Origin: Homarus americanus
Lineage: Eukaryota; Arthropoda; Malacostraca; Decapoda; Nephropidae
Length of the DNA: 64,000 nt
NCBI RefSeq assembly: GCF_018991925.1
Contig: NW_024724368.1
Location: forward strand, 868,319-932,318
Direction: 5' to 3'
Of the stretch, positions 10,861 to 21,335 are shown piece by piece. Every line of letters begins with the position of its first letter. The stretch's first letter is position 1. Under the pieces are notes generated by a model. It made no database searches. It was given only the letters and a program-made list of their open reading frames with translations, and was not told the origin of the DNA. The position numbers were made by a program, and so were the translations under genes.

Positions 10861-11489
10861 TCAACCGGTACAGTGAAGTCAAGTCCCCAGGACTGGTTGT
10901 TGTTGAAGACCCTCATGGAAAATTACCATTTATACCCCAGAAGGCAGAAGGCGCGGTGGCCCCCCCCCACTACAGCCAGAGGGAAGATCTTATAATAGCT
11001 TCAAGCTCTCTCCACTTTCCAGTCAAATGAGAATCTATTGAAGCTCTCGCCACCTTCCACTCAAATGAGAATCTATTGGAACACGGCCTTCGAGTTTACA
11101 TGTTAAGGCTTATTTCGTGAAAGGTTACAAATTCGAGGTTGGGAGCCTCAAGTGGGCGTGGCTGTGTCGCCGCTCATCGTGTGGAAACGGCACTTCGACC
11201 TGATTAGATTATCAGAGTTGAAGTACCAACGTTGCCAATGCTATTTCAGATTACATTTTTTTTAAATTTGAATGCTCTGAAATGTTTTAAAAAATACTAG
11301 AAAACTTTTTATGACGAATACTTTTGAATCAACATTCTATTTTTGCCGAACTTATTAATCTATACTCATACTTACCTGTCATATTCAGGTATTACACTGT
11401 GCAGAAGATCACTGATTATGCTGGTCATTTTTTTTTAAAGTTATGTTAATGCTAATATTTAGAAGGAATATGTTAACTACAGTTATTAT
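10861..11489. other. Unique sequence with one short duplicated phrase
   Basis: The phrase 'ctctc..ccactttccagtcaaatgagaat' near 11008-11034 recurs almost unchanged at 11043-11070, an about 36-bp tandem duplication. Nothing else recognised. Confidence 0.5.
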
Positions 11490-11558
11490 GTAATAATAGT
11501 AATAATAATAATAATAATAATAAAAATAATAAAAATAATAATAATAATAATAATAATG
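11490..11558 (+). repeat. (AAT)n microsatellite
   Basis: AAT/ATA triplets with two AAAAT interruptions; followed by A-rich sequence to 11630. Confidence 0.92.
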
Positions 11559-11709
11559 AACGGAAGGTGTTCGAAAAAAAAAAGAATCAAAAAGAGGGAG
11601 AAGGAATTACTGATAATGAAACAAGAGAAAGTAAATGTTAAAATTAAAAGACCAACTATTACACGAAGCCTTAATGTACCGCAAAAATAAAAATAAACAT
11701 TGCCTTCAA

Positions 11710-11733
11710 CCCCCCCCCCCCCAAAAAAAAAAA
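11710..11733 (+). repeat. C13-A11 homopolymer junction
   Basis: Thirteen C directly followed by eleven A. Prone to sequencing length error. Confidence 0.9.
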
Positions 11734-11817
11734 GATGGTGCCTTGAGAGCTTCCATATTTGGCCTTTATCTAATTATGTCAACGACTAATGATTCTACTA
11801 CAAAGTCATATTGTTAC

Positions 11818-11875
11818 CTCTACTACTACTACTACTACTACCTACTACTATTACTAATCATATTACTACTGTTGC
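11818..11875 (+). repeat. (TAC)n triplet repeat
   Basis: Eight or more TAC units, then a degenerate 'tactattactaat' tail. Confidence 0.85.
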
Positions 11876-12079
11876 TAAGGTATTTTCACTGTTTGTCATG
11901 AAAATCGATGGTGGTTGGTTTTATGCAGTAGAAACAAAATTTTGTGAATTTATTTATGATGGCAGTAAATCCAGGTATGCTGTTGTTAGAACGTTATTGT
12001 CCGGCGTATGTTATTTTGGGGAAAATATCTACAACGCACACACACACATCCACAGGGCTACTTAGGTGGTCAAAATTAA

Positions 12080-12625
12080 CGATAGGAGCTCACAAACAAA
12101 GCTCGAAAGTTCACAAACTGGACTCAGGAGCTTACAAATGAAATTTACGAGTTCTCAAACGAGATCCACCAGGCTTACAAACGAGACAAAGGAATTCACA
12201 AACGATATTTTGGAGTTCATAAACGAACCACAGAATTTCACAATCAAGACTCATAAGCCCAATAACGAGACTGTTCAGCTCAAAATCGAAAGAGCACAGA
12301 AAGAAGACTCAAGATCTCACAAACGAGACTCAAGATCTCACAAACGAGACTCTAGAGCTCACAAACGAGGTTTATCATATCACAAACTAGATTCAGGTGC
12401 TCAAAAACAAGACTCAGAAGCTCAGTGAAATGAATTAACCGTTCATAAACGAGAATCAGGATCTCAAAAACGAGATGAACTATAAACGAGACACAAAGGG
12501 TCAAAAGCGAGACTCCACAGCTCACAAACGAGACTCAGAAGCTCGTAAATTAGATCCAGGAGCTCACAAACGAGACTCAGCTTACAATGGAGATTCAGGA
12601 GCTCACAAACGAGCCTGAGGCAAAG
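12080..12625 (+). repeat. Old, diverged ~21-bp minisatellite
   Basis: Recurrent core CTCACAAACGAGACTCAGG with variable spacing, roughly 25 units. The best-preserved units are at 12305-12365 and 12510-12620. The array is open for 120 codons on plus (12066-12428, heptads of the type SHKRDSR), which is expected from a 21-bp period with no stop in the consensus, so it is not called as a gene. Confidence 0.85.
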
Positions 12626-12719
12626 AAAGAAGAGCCTTTGGGGAAGATGGAAAGACTCCAATTTCACAGCACATTAGTGAAACAACGGTGGCGAGTGTTG
12701 CTTCCTCTTGATTAATAAT

Positions 12720-13680
12720 ACTGTTCCCCTCCTCCTCCTATTCCTCCTCCTTCTCCTCATCCGCCTCTCCCACCTCCTCATCCTCCTTCTTTTCCTTCCA
12801 CATGCTTATGTTATTATTCTTACTCTTATTCCTCCTTCTCCTTTTCCCCCCCTACTCTTTCACCATTGTCTCTTCCTCGTCCTCCGCCCCTCTTCTCTCT
12901 TCCTTCTCCTCCTTCTGTTTGTTCACTTTTTCTTCTTCTGGCTCTTTCTTCCAGTCTTCCTCCTTTTACTTTTTGTTCCTCCTGCTCTGACTTGTCCTCC
13001 TCCTCCTCCACCTCCTATTACTCTTACCCCTTCCCTTCTCCCTGTGTTTCCTCTTACTACTTTTCTGATTCGTCCTCTCCTTTCTCCTCTTATTTCTATT
13101 GTTCCTCCCCTATATTTTCCCCTCCTTCTCTGACTCGCTTCATCTTCCTCCTCATTTGACTCTATGTTAACCTTGTCTTCTTCATTCTCCTTCGCCTTTT
13201 GTTTGTTTTCCTCTTCCTTCTATGCTCCTACTTCTTCTGCTCCTATCCCTCTATCTTCTCTTACTCTATCTTCTTTTCATCCTCCTCCTCCTCCTCCTTC
13301 TCTTTAATAACCTTCCATCTTATTCTCTGTTACTCTCACATATATTTTTCTTCTTCCTCTTCCTGTTTCTCTTTCCCGTTTTTTATCACTTTCATTTTTC
13401 TTTTCCTAGTATGTCCTCTTTCTTTCTTTTTCTCTACCTCTACCTCCCCTCTTCCCCCTTCTACATCTTCTCCATCTCTCAATCATCCATCTTCCTCTTC
13501 TTTCTCTTCGTCTTGATACATGTCTCTTTTGTACTCCTAATCCCTTCAATTTTATTTAAGTTCTTTTCTTTCCTCCTTCTGCTCCTCACCTTTCTTTCTT
13601 TTTATTTCTTTGACATTCTTTGTTTATCTCATATACCTTCTTATTCTTATTCTTATTATTATTATTACACATGCTTAAAC
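12720..13680 (+). repeat. ~960-bp polypyrimidine tract (TCC/TTC-rich)
   Basis: Very strongly C/T-biased with CTCCTC and TTCTTC phrases. Several frames of 60-160 codons on both strands are Leu/Ser/Phe or Glu/Arg artefacts. Long homopurine-homopyrimidine DNA can adopt triplex (H-DNA) form. Confidence 0.9.
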
Positions 13681-13900
13681 TTATATAGAAAACGAAGGTA
13701 AAAGTCGGTGTTGTATGGCTTTGTACGAGTACCTGAGATAAAACAGCCGTCTCTCCCACGGGTAATTCACCATCTTGAAGAGCCAAGCCATCATCCTAAA
13801 TACCAATTAAGATCAGGAGTGCGAAAAATGATTACGAACATAAGGAAGAAAAACCTCGAACGCCTCGTATGGCCGTCATTCATCAAGGTGATTTCTTAGA

Positions 13901-14000
13901 NNNNNNNNNNNNNNNNNNNNNNNNNNNNNNNNNNNNNNNNNNNNNNNNNNNNNNNNNNNNNNNNNNNNNNNNNNNNNNNNNNNNNNNNNNNNNNNNNNNN
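13901..14000. other. Assembly gap (100 N)
   Basis: Exactly 100 N, the usual placeholder for a gap of unknown size. It separates unique sequence from a GGT-rich tract, so the missing part is probably more of that tract. Confidence 0.98.
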
Positions 14001-14232
14001 TGAGTGGTGGTGGTTGGTGGTGATGGGGATAATTGGTGGCTGTGATGGTGGTGGTGGTGAAAAGTGGTGGTTGTGGTGATGGTGGTGGTTGGTGGTGATG
14101 GGGATGGTGGTGGCTGTGATGGTGGTGTTGGTGGCGGTTGTTGGTGATGGTGGTGGTTGGTGGTGATGGGGATGGTGGTGGCTGTGATGGTGGTGGTGGT
14201 GTTAGTGGTGGTTGTTGGTGATGGTGGTGGCA
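14001..14232 (+). repeat. GGT/GAT-rich tract with a ~33-bp higher repeat
   Basis: Mixed GGT, GAT and GCT units. The phrases 'ggttggtggtgatggggat' and 'ggctgtgatggtggtg' recur, giving a compound minisatellite. It begins at the gap edge. Confidence 0.88.
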
Positions 14233-14234
14233 AG

Positions 14235-14348
14235 TACATCGTGGATCTAGCGAGAGGCTCCACCTGCTTTTTATGTCAAGGAGGTCATGATGGCAACCCG
14301 CCCAAGGACTTCGTAGTGAAGGTTCCAAACACAATTGGCCCCTGGTAG
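14235..14348 (+). CDS. Candidate terminal exon, unrecognised protein
   Basis: Directly after the GGT tract the plus frame opens as YIVDLARGSTCFLCQGG, continues HDGNPPKDFVVKVPNTIGPW, and stops at TAG 14346-14348. Complexity, codon third-base variety and a C-x2-C pair look protein-like, in contrast to surrounding frames. The upstream junction 'ggcaag' is only a weak splice acceptor, and no partner exon is visible. I do not recognise the peptide. It could equally be a mobile-element or pseudogene scrap. Confidence 0.22.
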   Translation, partial: YIVDLARGSTCFLCQGGHDGNPPKDFVVKVPNTIGPW

Positions 14349-14670
14349 TGCGGCTCTGGAGACTACAGCTGAAGTCCACTGTTGTTACTGCTACTACACA
14401 TGACACGGCAAGAGGCTGGCATCATGGCATGACTGAAAAATGCCTACATCGGATATGCCTTGCCTAACCTAACCTTTGACTTTGTGAAGACGGAGTTTTT
14501 TGTGATAGCATGAGTGAACTGAAAGCACATGTATTCCATTTAAATCTTTTATATAATTTCCGAGCAAAGATCTGAGCTATACAATAAACAGGTATTTTAG
14601 AGGCACTTGTAAAGGACGAGGAGCTCTTTTGAGGTCGACTTAACGGAGACATATTCAGAAAAATGTATCG
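14349..14670. other. Unique sequence with a short CCTAA run
   Basis: Contains 'cctaacctaacc' at 14464-14475 but none of the flanking arms seen in the CCTAA-core MITEs. Confidence 0.4.
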
Positions 14671-14816
14671 ATGGGACAAGGGGAGGGGAAGGGGGAGGTG
14701 GATTCCCATGTTAAATGTGTGATTAGTGTAGCAGAAAATCCGGGACAGGGAGGGGAGGAGGTGGTGGGTGGTTGGAAGGGGTAACCGACATGGGCCTTTG
14801 AGGGGGGGTAAGAAAG
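14671..14816 (+). repeat. G-rich interrupted tract
   Basis: Blocks of GGGGA, GGGAGG and a seven-G run (near 14802). Strong G-quadruplex potential on plus. Minus frames over it are Pro/Ser artefacts. Confidence 0.65.
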
Positions 14817-15308
14817 TGCTGGGTGTTCTCTTCTTTTATTATTTAATTTATAAACAAAAATAGTAAGAGACTGTATCAAAGGAGTTATTGGTTCATAACA
14901 GATAAAGTTTAGGTGAAGTGTGATGTATAGTTTTCGGGCGCACATGTGTAATGCCTCACATACTCGACACTGAAGAGGTGAATATCAGTGTTGAAAAGAG
15001 TGTTTGGGATATAAAATAAAAACACTTGAATAAAACTAAACGACATTTAATAGAGTGACATGTTAGCAGTACCAGGCTTTTATAACACTATCAACCTTTG
15101 TGTTTCCTTGTGAGTATAGAAGATTTCTCACAAGGTGGAGTGATAATCAGTAAAATTTACCGTATAAAACGTTAATTACCCACAATTGAGTTCTACATTC
15201 TACAATCTTCTAAAGTTACTTCTAACCCAAACATCACTAGTGGTAAATTAAGACATATAAATTCACTTGTGTCATGGTGCAACTTTGGGACCATATTTGC
15301 CGCCATTC
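14817..15308. other. AT-rich unique sequence
   Basis: No frame or repeat structure above background until the TTAA-flanked element at 15309. Confidence 0.4.
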
Positions 15309-15398
15309 TTAACCCTTTGGCTGCGGGAGGCAACCCTAAGATGAATAAAATTCGCCAGAATAAAATGGAAAGTGCGGGACACGCAGCTAAAGGGTTAA
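15309..15398. mobile_element. piggyBac-type MITE (90 bp) flanked by TTAA
   Basis: The left end is TTAA-CCCTTTGGCTGCG. The reverse complement of the right end is TTAA-CCCTTTAGCTGCG, giving 13-bp terminal inverted repeats with one mismatch immediately inside a TTAA on each side. TTAA target duplication plus termini starting CCC is diagnostic of piggyBac-type transposition. At 90 bp the element is non-coding and would need a transposase in trans. Confidence 0.82.
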
Positions 15399-15559
15399 TC
15401 AAGATAGGTTTTAAGACTCAACACCCAAGCAAATTACATCAACTTTCAATGTCAGTCTGGGAAAATTTATTTCCTTGTAGCCCAGACTACTACAACCAGA
15501 TGCTCGACGTGCCTAATGTTGGTATAAAATGAGTTTGACTTAAATCCTAATATTTCATG

Positions 15560-15915
15560 TCATTTCATTCTCTTGAGAGACGTAGAGTGAGGGCAAGGGT
15601 GATGTGATCGAATTGTATAAATGGAAGACAGTGTTAAATAAAGGTGATTAATTAAGGGTTTTTAACTACTAATGCTGGAACGAACACATAGTAATGGTTT
15701 TAAGTTAGACAAATTGAGTTTTAGCGGGAATTTGGTAAACACTGGTTTGGCAACAGAGTTGTGGATGAGTGCAACAAGTTACCGAACATCATTATTAACT
15801 TGAACTCGCTGCGAAGCTCTAAATATACATTGGGCAGATATATGAGTGATATGAGCTGGGTGTAAATAGGGCTGCAGTCTCCATCAATCCTCTGTTCTTA
15901 TGTTCTTGTCGAGCA
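15560..15915 (+). mobile_element. Non-LTR retrotransposon 3' end: pol C-terminus, UTR and TTCTTATG tail (copy 1)
   Basis: The start reads FHSLERRRVRA, the SLERRR block found near the C-terminus of CR1/jockey-like LINE pol proteins. After several in-frame stops and shifts, 15765-15865 reads NRVVDECNKLPNIII and YTLGRYMSDMSWV, then TAA. A short UTR follows and closes on 'tgttcttatgttcttg', the tandem octamer tail typical of these elements. It shares family with the antisense copy at 20440-20685 (the 'attgggcagatat.tgagtgat' stretch is nearly identical). Multiple stops make it dead. Confidence 0.88.
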
Positions 15916-15969
15916 CTTAAGGACAGATACATAAATAATTGTCGAGAAAAGCATCGCAGACGGTTTAAT

Positions 15970-16245
15970 TCACTAGATGGAGGAAGAGAAGACGATAGAA
16001 GAGGGAAGAGGAAGAGAGGAAAATGGGGGAGGAGTGGGAGGAAGAGACGGATGAGGGGAAGGAGGAAGTAATAAGTGGCGAAGAAGGGTCTGTGGTGGGA
16101 GGAAGGAGTTGTGGAGGGGCATGGGGGGAGGGTGTGATGGAGGGAGTTAAGGGAAGTGAGTAAGGGAAGACTGTAATGGAGGATATTAGGAGGGACATGG
16201 AGGAGAAGTAGGTGGAGGATCAGGGAAGGAGAGGATGGAGGGAGT
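15970..16245 (+). repeat. GA-rich purine tract
   Basis: GAGGAAGAG and GGGAGG phrases throughout; leads into the next minisatellite. Confidence 0.8.
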
Positions 16246-16470
16246 TTAGAGATGGACGATGTGGAGGGAGTTTAGGGGTGGTGGTGCAGGAAGTTTAGGA
16301 GGGGCGTGGTGAAGGGAGTTTGGGGAGGAGCGTGAGGGAGGGAGTTTGGGGAGGAGCGTGAGGGAGGGAGTTTGGGGAGGGACGTGGTGGAGGGAGTTCG
16401 GGGAGGGACGTGAGGAAGTTGTTAGAGGAGGGGCGTGAGGGAGGTAATTAGGGGAGGGGCATGGTGGTGG
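16246..16470 (+). repeat. G-rich ~31-33 bp minisatellite
   Basis: About seven units built on GGAGGGAGTTTGGGGAGG followed by GCGTG, the central two nearly identical. Runs of GGG and GGGG give strong G-quadruplex potential on the plus strand. The 93-codon minus frame is a Pro/Ser/His artefact. Confidence 0.85.
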
Positions 16471-16599
16471 GGAGACTCGCCGGTGCCCGGAAGCGTGTGG
16501 TAGGGATGAGAACAAATGAATGGACAAGACTCGAATGCCAGAGTTTAAAGCACGGACCGAAGGCCACTAGGACACCAGATCCTCTTGTTGTTGTTGTTA

Positions 16600-16800
16600 C
16601 TTGGATCTGACACACCAGGAGCGTGACACATCTGGGGCATATCTTGGGGTTTGACACACCTGGGAACTGAACACATTTGAGGTTTAAGACACTTGGGGTT
16701 TGACACATTTGGAGCTTGACACGCCTAGGGTTCAATAGAGTTGGGGTTTGGTAAATGAGTGTGTTTGACAGTCACCTGGGACTTGACACTCGTAGATGAC
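16600..16800 (+). repeat. Degenerate ~20-bp minisatellite
   Basis: Nine or so loose units with 'ttgacacacctgggg' and 'ttggggtttgacac'. High divergence suggests age. A (TTG)n run precedes it (16585-16597). Confidence 0.65.
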
Positions 16801-18240
16801 ACATGAGTATGGGATGTGGTTCAATTGTGGCGGCTACCTTGCTGATTTATGGCTCCCCGTCCTCACTAAATTATCATCTTGATAATGATCGCTCGGAGCA
16901 TGGCCAAGACCTCAGGTAGAAAAAATCCATTATTGTTTAATATACTGAAATAATCCACCTCAGAGTTATTCTAATCTTTTTATGTATCAATTTTATTTAT
17001 TTTTTCACGGAGATGTGGTAATTGTAATATATTAGTAGTAATGTTAAAATGCTTAATGATTCGTAAACAAACTGGATGTGTCACATTAAGTCTTCCACGT
17101 TCTTTCTACTCTTGTGTGATTGACAGACGATTTACTTATATACGGATTTTTATAAAATCTCGACGTTGTTGCTCATTATTTTGTCAAGGCCTTATTACTA
17201 GGGTATAATAATTAAACTATCGGAGTCATTTCCCATCGGTAATTACCAGACCCTTCTCATCTAAGTACTGTATTCACTTCGTCCTTGGCCAGCGGTTTAT
17301 TGCTCAGTCACGACGACTGCAGTGTATAAGCCGTAACTAGTTCATTAGGCAGTATTTATTGATGGGTGTGTCGAAGTACCCGACTACTGGGAAAAGTAAG
17401 AGGAAGCCAAGCAAAAACTGAGTTAAAATATTGTGCGGATTTTCTTTAATTTGACCACTCAGAGCGGACGACACTCCCTCATTTTTGCACTCACTTGTGT
17501 ATTGATCTGTAATCTATCGACAGTTTAGTGTGTGGAGACGAAGCGTTGGCCCGGCTATTTATTGTCTAATTACTCGGAGTTGAGGGAGTCACTAAGACTC
17601 ATGATATATATATATACATACTATCTTTAAATTTTTGATTGAAGTTGTGTTTACCGATGAAACTAATAGGGTGTAGTTGGACAAGAACGATGCAGTAGGA
17701 GGGGATGGCTGCAACGAGGTGGGTTGCACGGAGTTCAGGTGAGACTCAAGGATATGGGTGACCACAGGGTTGACTGCTGCTTCTGTCTCCATTTGTTTCG
17801 TTCGCTCCACCGCCTTCCGCACGCGTTTCTCTTCCATCTAACTAATACTGAACTCAGTAACTACTTGTGATTAATCATTTAGTGTATATTATCCTTAACA
17901 TTTTTATTTATATCTGTGCTTAAGGTAAAGTAATACTAAACTTGTGATTGGCTAAGGACACCTACTTGAATGAGAGGGTGAGCTAAGTATTGCGTGAGGG
18001 TCGAAGAGGAAGCGGAAAGTGTGGGAGGTCAAGGCTGCCACACTTGGTTGCGCGAGATAACTGGTCCGGTGTACATTGTGACGACCCGGCCAAACCCCGC
18101 CGGCCGCCCTCGGGAAGGCTTCTTAACTAATTTCTTGCTCCGTTGCGTGTATAGATTTTTTGAGATCTTGTTATTTTTCATAGCGTGATGGCTTCATAGC
18201 GCGACCAGGCTGGCGGGTAGAGAGGCAATATGTGCTTGAG
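16801..18240. other. Unique sequence, nothing recognised
   Basis: AT-rich to 17990, with a short AT run at 17604-17616, then a GC-richer patch (17990-18140). Open frames of up to 81 codons have no family resemblance. Confidence 0.45.
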
Positions 18241-18245
18241 GTGAT

Positions 18246-18284
18246 GGCCGGGATGACCTCTCACGCTGGGAGCCCATCCCGGCC
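18246..18284. repeat. Perfect 10-bp GC-rich hairpin
   Basis: GGCCGGGATG (18246-18255) and CATCCCGGCC (18275-18284) are exact reverse complements across a 19-nt loop. Neighbouring sequence is GC-rich against an AT-rich background. Confidence 0.75.
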
Positions 18285-18289
18285 CTGTG

Positions 18290-19794
18290 GCATGTCCGTT
18301 TCATGCATCAGGAATCACGATCATTGCATTCTAAATTATTTGTATTTACTCGCCGAATGTGGATGAAATGGACGAACTGTTGTGAAACATTTATGAAACA
18401 TACTCGACGGACTGTGGGTGGATGGCCAACATGGCGGACGTATTGTTGGTAGACACATATTGTAAAATTATGTCGGGAACTTTTTATGCTACTGTTTATT
18501 TTGTCGTTATTTCTGGTGGACTTCATCTACATTACCTCTACCTTTAATGCTTATGGCAGTTCCTTAACTCCTCGTTTTGGAACCTGATTGGAAATTTTTT
18601 AAGGTCCATCTTCTGCATATTGTTGCTTCCCTTTAAGACTACTAGCAGGGAGACGTTGTATTTCATCGCTTCTTGTAATTCTTCTGAAGCTCATTTTCCC
18701 TTTTTATGTGAATTTAAAAACCCCTTTAAGTTCTCTTTTGGAAGCTCTTAACTCCGTCTCCAAGAAGGTTTGTACACACGTGACGACTCTTACGTGGTAA
18801 TTAAGTTTCCAGATACTTCTCTGTTTGTTCACTCACTAAGGATACAGTGTCCACCCTCTAAGGCTAACATAACAAAACAATACCTCTTCAGTCTTGTAAT
18901 GAATTGATATTACTTTTAAGATGATTATGTTTGGATATTTATAAGAGTTGGTGTATGGATATAGAGCACTTGGCTGTCTCACTGTAGTTGCAGTTGTGTA
19001 GTGAGTCTTGTGTACCTGTACTATCGGACTCGATAATGCTGCTTTAGAAGGTCTGATTCCTTAAGGCGTTTTTCTGACCTGATGAACAGATGTTTCTTGC
19101 ACACGAGGGATTTTTTTTCTTCTTATGTGTGGTTTCAGGTAGCCAATGACTAATTTCTTAGTCTCCTTTGTTTTCAGTTTCAACCATTTAACTAGAACAG
19201 CCTTTACGATGATTTTCGGAAGCCTAAAAATATTAACATTATTATATACAATTCTGAAGTGTTGGTTACAGCACCGTCCTCTTACTCTCAGGATCAACTC
19301 GTGCAGGTTACAGGCGGTGGTACCACTCGTGTACGTGAGTCCAACTTTACCTGATAAGTTTTCCGGTATTCGTGCGATGTTCTCACCAAGGATGATAATT
19401 AACTACTGTGATAAACAACTGCGCATCCTTACTCTGCTCTTCACCGTCTGTGGGTATTGTGGCCTAAGTCACATTCGAAGAAATTTAAGCTTTAAGGAAA
19501 GGAAAGATTATCCGTAATTCGTAGCACTGATCAAAGCTTGTTATAGTTTACTGCCAAAGAACTTATGTTGCCGCAAGCACAGCGGGAGCTCTTGATGTAT
19601 ACGTCTTAATGTTCCATCCCGTGCCTGGAGTTTACTTATGTTTCTCATTATCTTCGAAGCTCCCACTTGCTCTTGTATATTTCTCACTTTAGATGTTAAT
19701 TATGAGCCTGGCGATTATGTGGAACGTGCGTGCAGTGAGGGAGATTGTTCGGTTAGTTTTACATTCCTGTGCGTCTTCTTTTTTCAGCGATAGA
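18290..19794. other. Unique AT-rich sequence
   Basis: A 123-codon plus frame (19146-19517) and an opposing 78-codon frame are hydrophobic or basic with no recognised motif. I see no repeat. Confidence 0.4.
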
Positions 19795-20110
19795 CTAAAA
19801 AGGAGTTTCTGCTCTGTTTAGAAACCACAATTTGTTCTTCCAGACGTTGGTAGAGACTATGTGGGAGTCGACTTTCTTCACCTGTTGTTTTCTTATACTG
19901 TCGTGATATAGTTCGGCTGTTCTTTGTGTTTTATTGACTGTATGTATTTCATTCGTTATTTGGCCTAAGTCACTCCCCGTTGATGGATGAAGGTTGGCAT
20001 TCGTCAGGTTCTTAATATAATGTCTCTTGCTGTATATAATTCTCCTTGTCATACGGCAGATCATGGTATTATTTCCAGCACCTTCAGATGTCATTTCCTT
20101 ATAAAGCACA
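19795..20110 (-). other. Unrecognised minus-strand open frame (~106 codons)
   Basis: Below the AAAT run, the minus frame is open without low complexity: it includes EMTSEGAGNNTMICRMTRR and HPSTGSDLGQITNEIHTVNK and ends ...FLNRAETPF. With the 75-codon minus frame at 20938-20711, which lies just beyond the inserted LINE end, it could be one interrupted old coding unit or transposon. No domain is recognised. A chance frame remains possible. Confidence 0.25.
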
Positions 20111-20120
20111 TCCAAAAGCG

Positions 20121-20155
<35 letters not shown>

Positions 20156-20158
20156 ATA
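20121..20158 (+). repeat. (AAAT)n microsatellite
   Basis: Nine TAAA units in a row. Confidence 0.95.
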
Positions 20159-20439
20159 TAGTGTTTCAGGAATATTCGTGTACTTTTGGCATGCAATTTT
20201 GACAGCTCATCACCCAGTTCTCTTCTGTGATTTTATTTGCATTACTCTGCTAAGTTTTTGTACTTGTGTCTTCCTGTGTGACCAAGCACGGCAGCTGCTT
20301 ACTACGTCCTCACCTCCTACACCAACTCATATTAAGTATTGTAAAACTCAGCTCTATTCGCCACTTTTTCGAGCTCTTGCTTGTTGCGATGTTGATGGTA
20401 ACAACCTTCATTCTTTTCCACAGCTGTTTGGGAGGCTGT

Positions 20440-20685
20440 TTCATAAGAACATAAGAATGAAGGAAACTGAAGCGTTTCTATTGGCCCATACCAGGTAGCC
20501 TTATTTACACCCAGCCTATATCACTCACATATCTGCCCAATCTATATTTGAAGATTCACAACGATTTAAAGATGGTGATTGGCAATTTGTCCAATCATCC
20601 ATAACTCTGATAGTTAAGTCCTTTAGCTTTATAACCTTTATTTAACTCCACCTTTACGTCTTTCAAGAGAATGCAAATTCCGTTT
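20440..20685 (-). mobile_element. Non-LTR retrotransposon 3' end with tail (copy 2, antisense)
   Basis: Minus strand, 20685 to 20440. It starts with a 'cattctcttgaaagacgtaaag' block equal to the SLERRR region of the 15560-15915 copy. It then has 'aaatatagattgggcagat' and 'ctgggtgtaaata', and ends in 'attcttatgttcttatg'. Order and spacing follow copy 1 with internal deletions. In-frame stops are present. The interval 20340-20440 before the tail is unassigned. Confidence 0.82.
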
Positions 20686-20710
20686 TCTTACTGTGTCTTT
20701 ATATCAGGGA

Positions 20711-20938
20711 TTAACCTGTCATTCTTTTGAAGCTGAACGTCACCGGGAAGATTTTATAATTTTGAAGGTGCGCTACATCTTGCCAGCAATATTTTATCTG
20801 ATCCGTAAAATAGCTTTGTATGTTGCTATCATCTCTCTGATCAGAATTCAGATGAACTTCAGAGACTTCAGCATCATCAGTCACCGACATCATTGGCTGG
20901 TGATCTGACACACAGTAGGTGTCCAAGAATTTTTTCAT
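20711..20938 (-). other. Unrecognised minus-strand open frame (75 codons)
   Basis: Begins MKKFLDTYCVSDHQPMMS and is rich in acidic residues (DDAEVSEVHLNSDQRDD), unlike repeat-derived frames here. It stops just before the antisense LINE end. Unknown family. Confidence 0.22.
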
Positions 20939-21180
20939 CGGCCGAGCGGTGCTTTACCACCTGTCATGAATCTGGTTATTTCCTTACTTGACGACGTTAA
21001 CGAGTACAGTTTCTGAGTCAACTGCTTGAAGGGAGTATTAGTGACCTCAAGGCTGGTGACAATTGGACATTCTTGAGGATATTCTTGCTGTTTATCCCAA
21101 ATTTGCTAGCCCACACTGATTAGTCTTCAATTAGAATATGACGTCCAATGTATATGAACCACTGACCTATATATACTGCC

Positions 21181-21335
21181 AATGAATATGATGTATTTCT
21201 TTGTGTACGAACCTCTGTCCTGCATGGCAGTGAACAGTGACATTACCCACGTGAATCTGACCTCTCTCTATATATAGTTGTTAATGAATATGTTGTATTT
21301 CTTTGTGTATGAACCTCTGTCCTGCGTGGCAGTGA
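21181..21335 (+). repeat. Partial tandem duplication, ~102 bp offset
   Basis: 'aatgaatatgatgtatttct' at 21181 with the following 'gaacctctgtcctgc.tggcagtga' is repeated from 21283. The downstream repeat continues into family 2; the upstream one is truncated. Confidence 0.75.
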
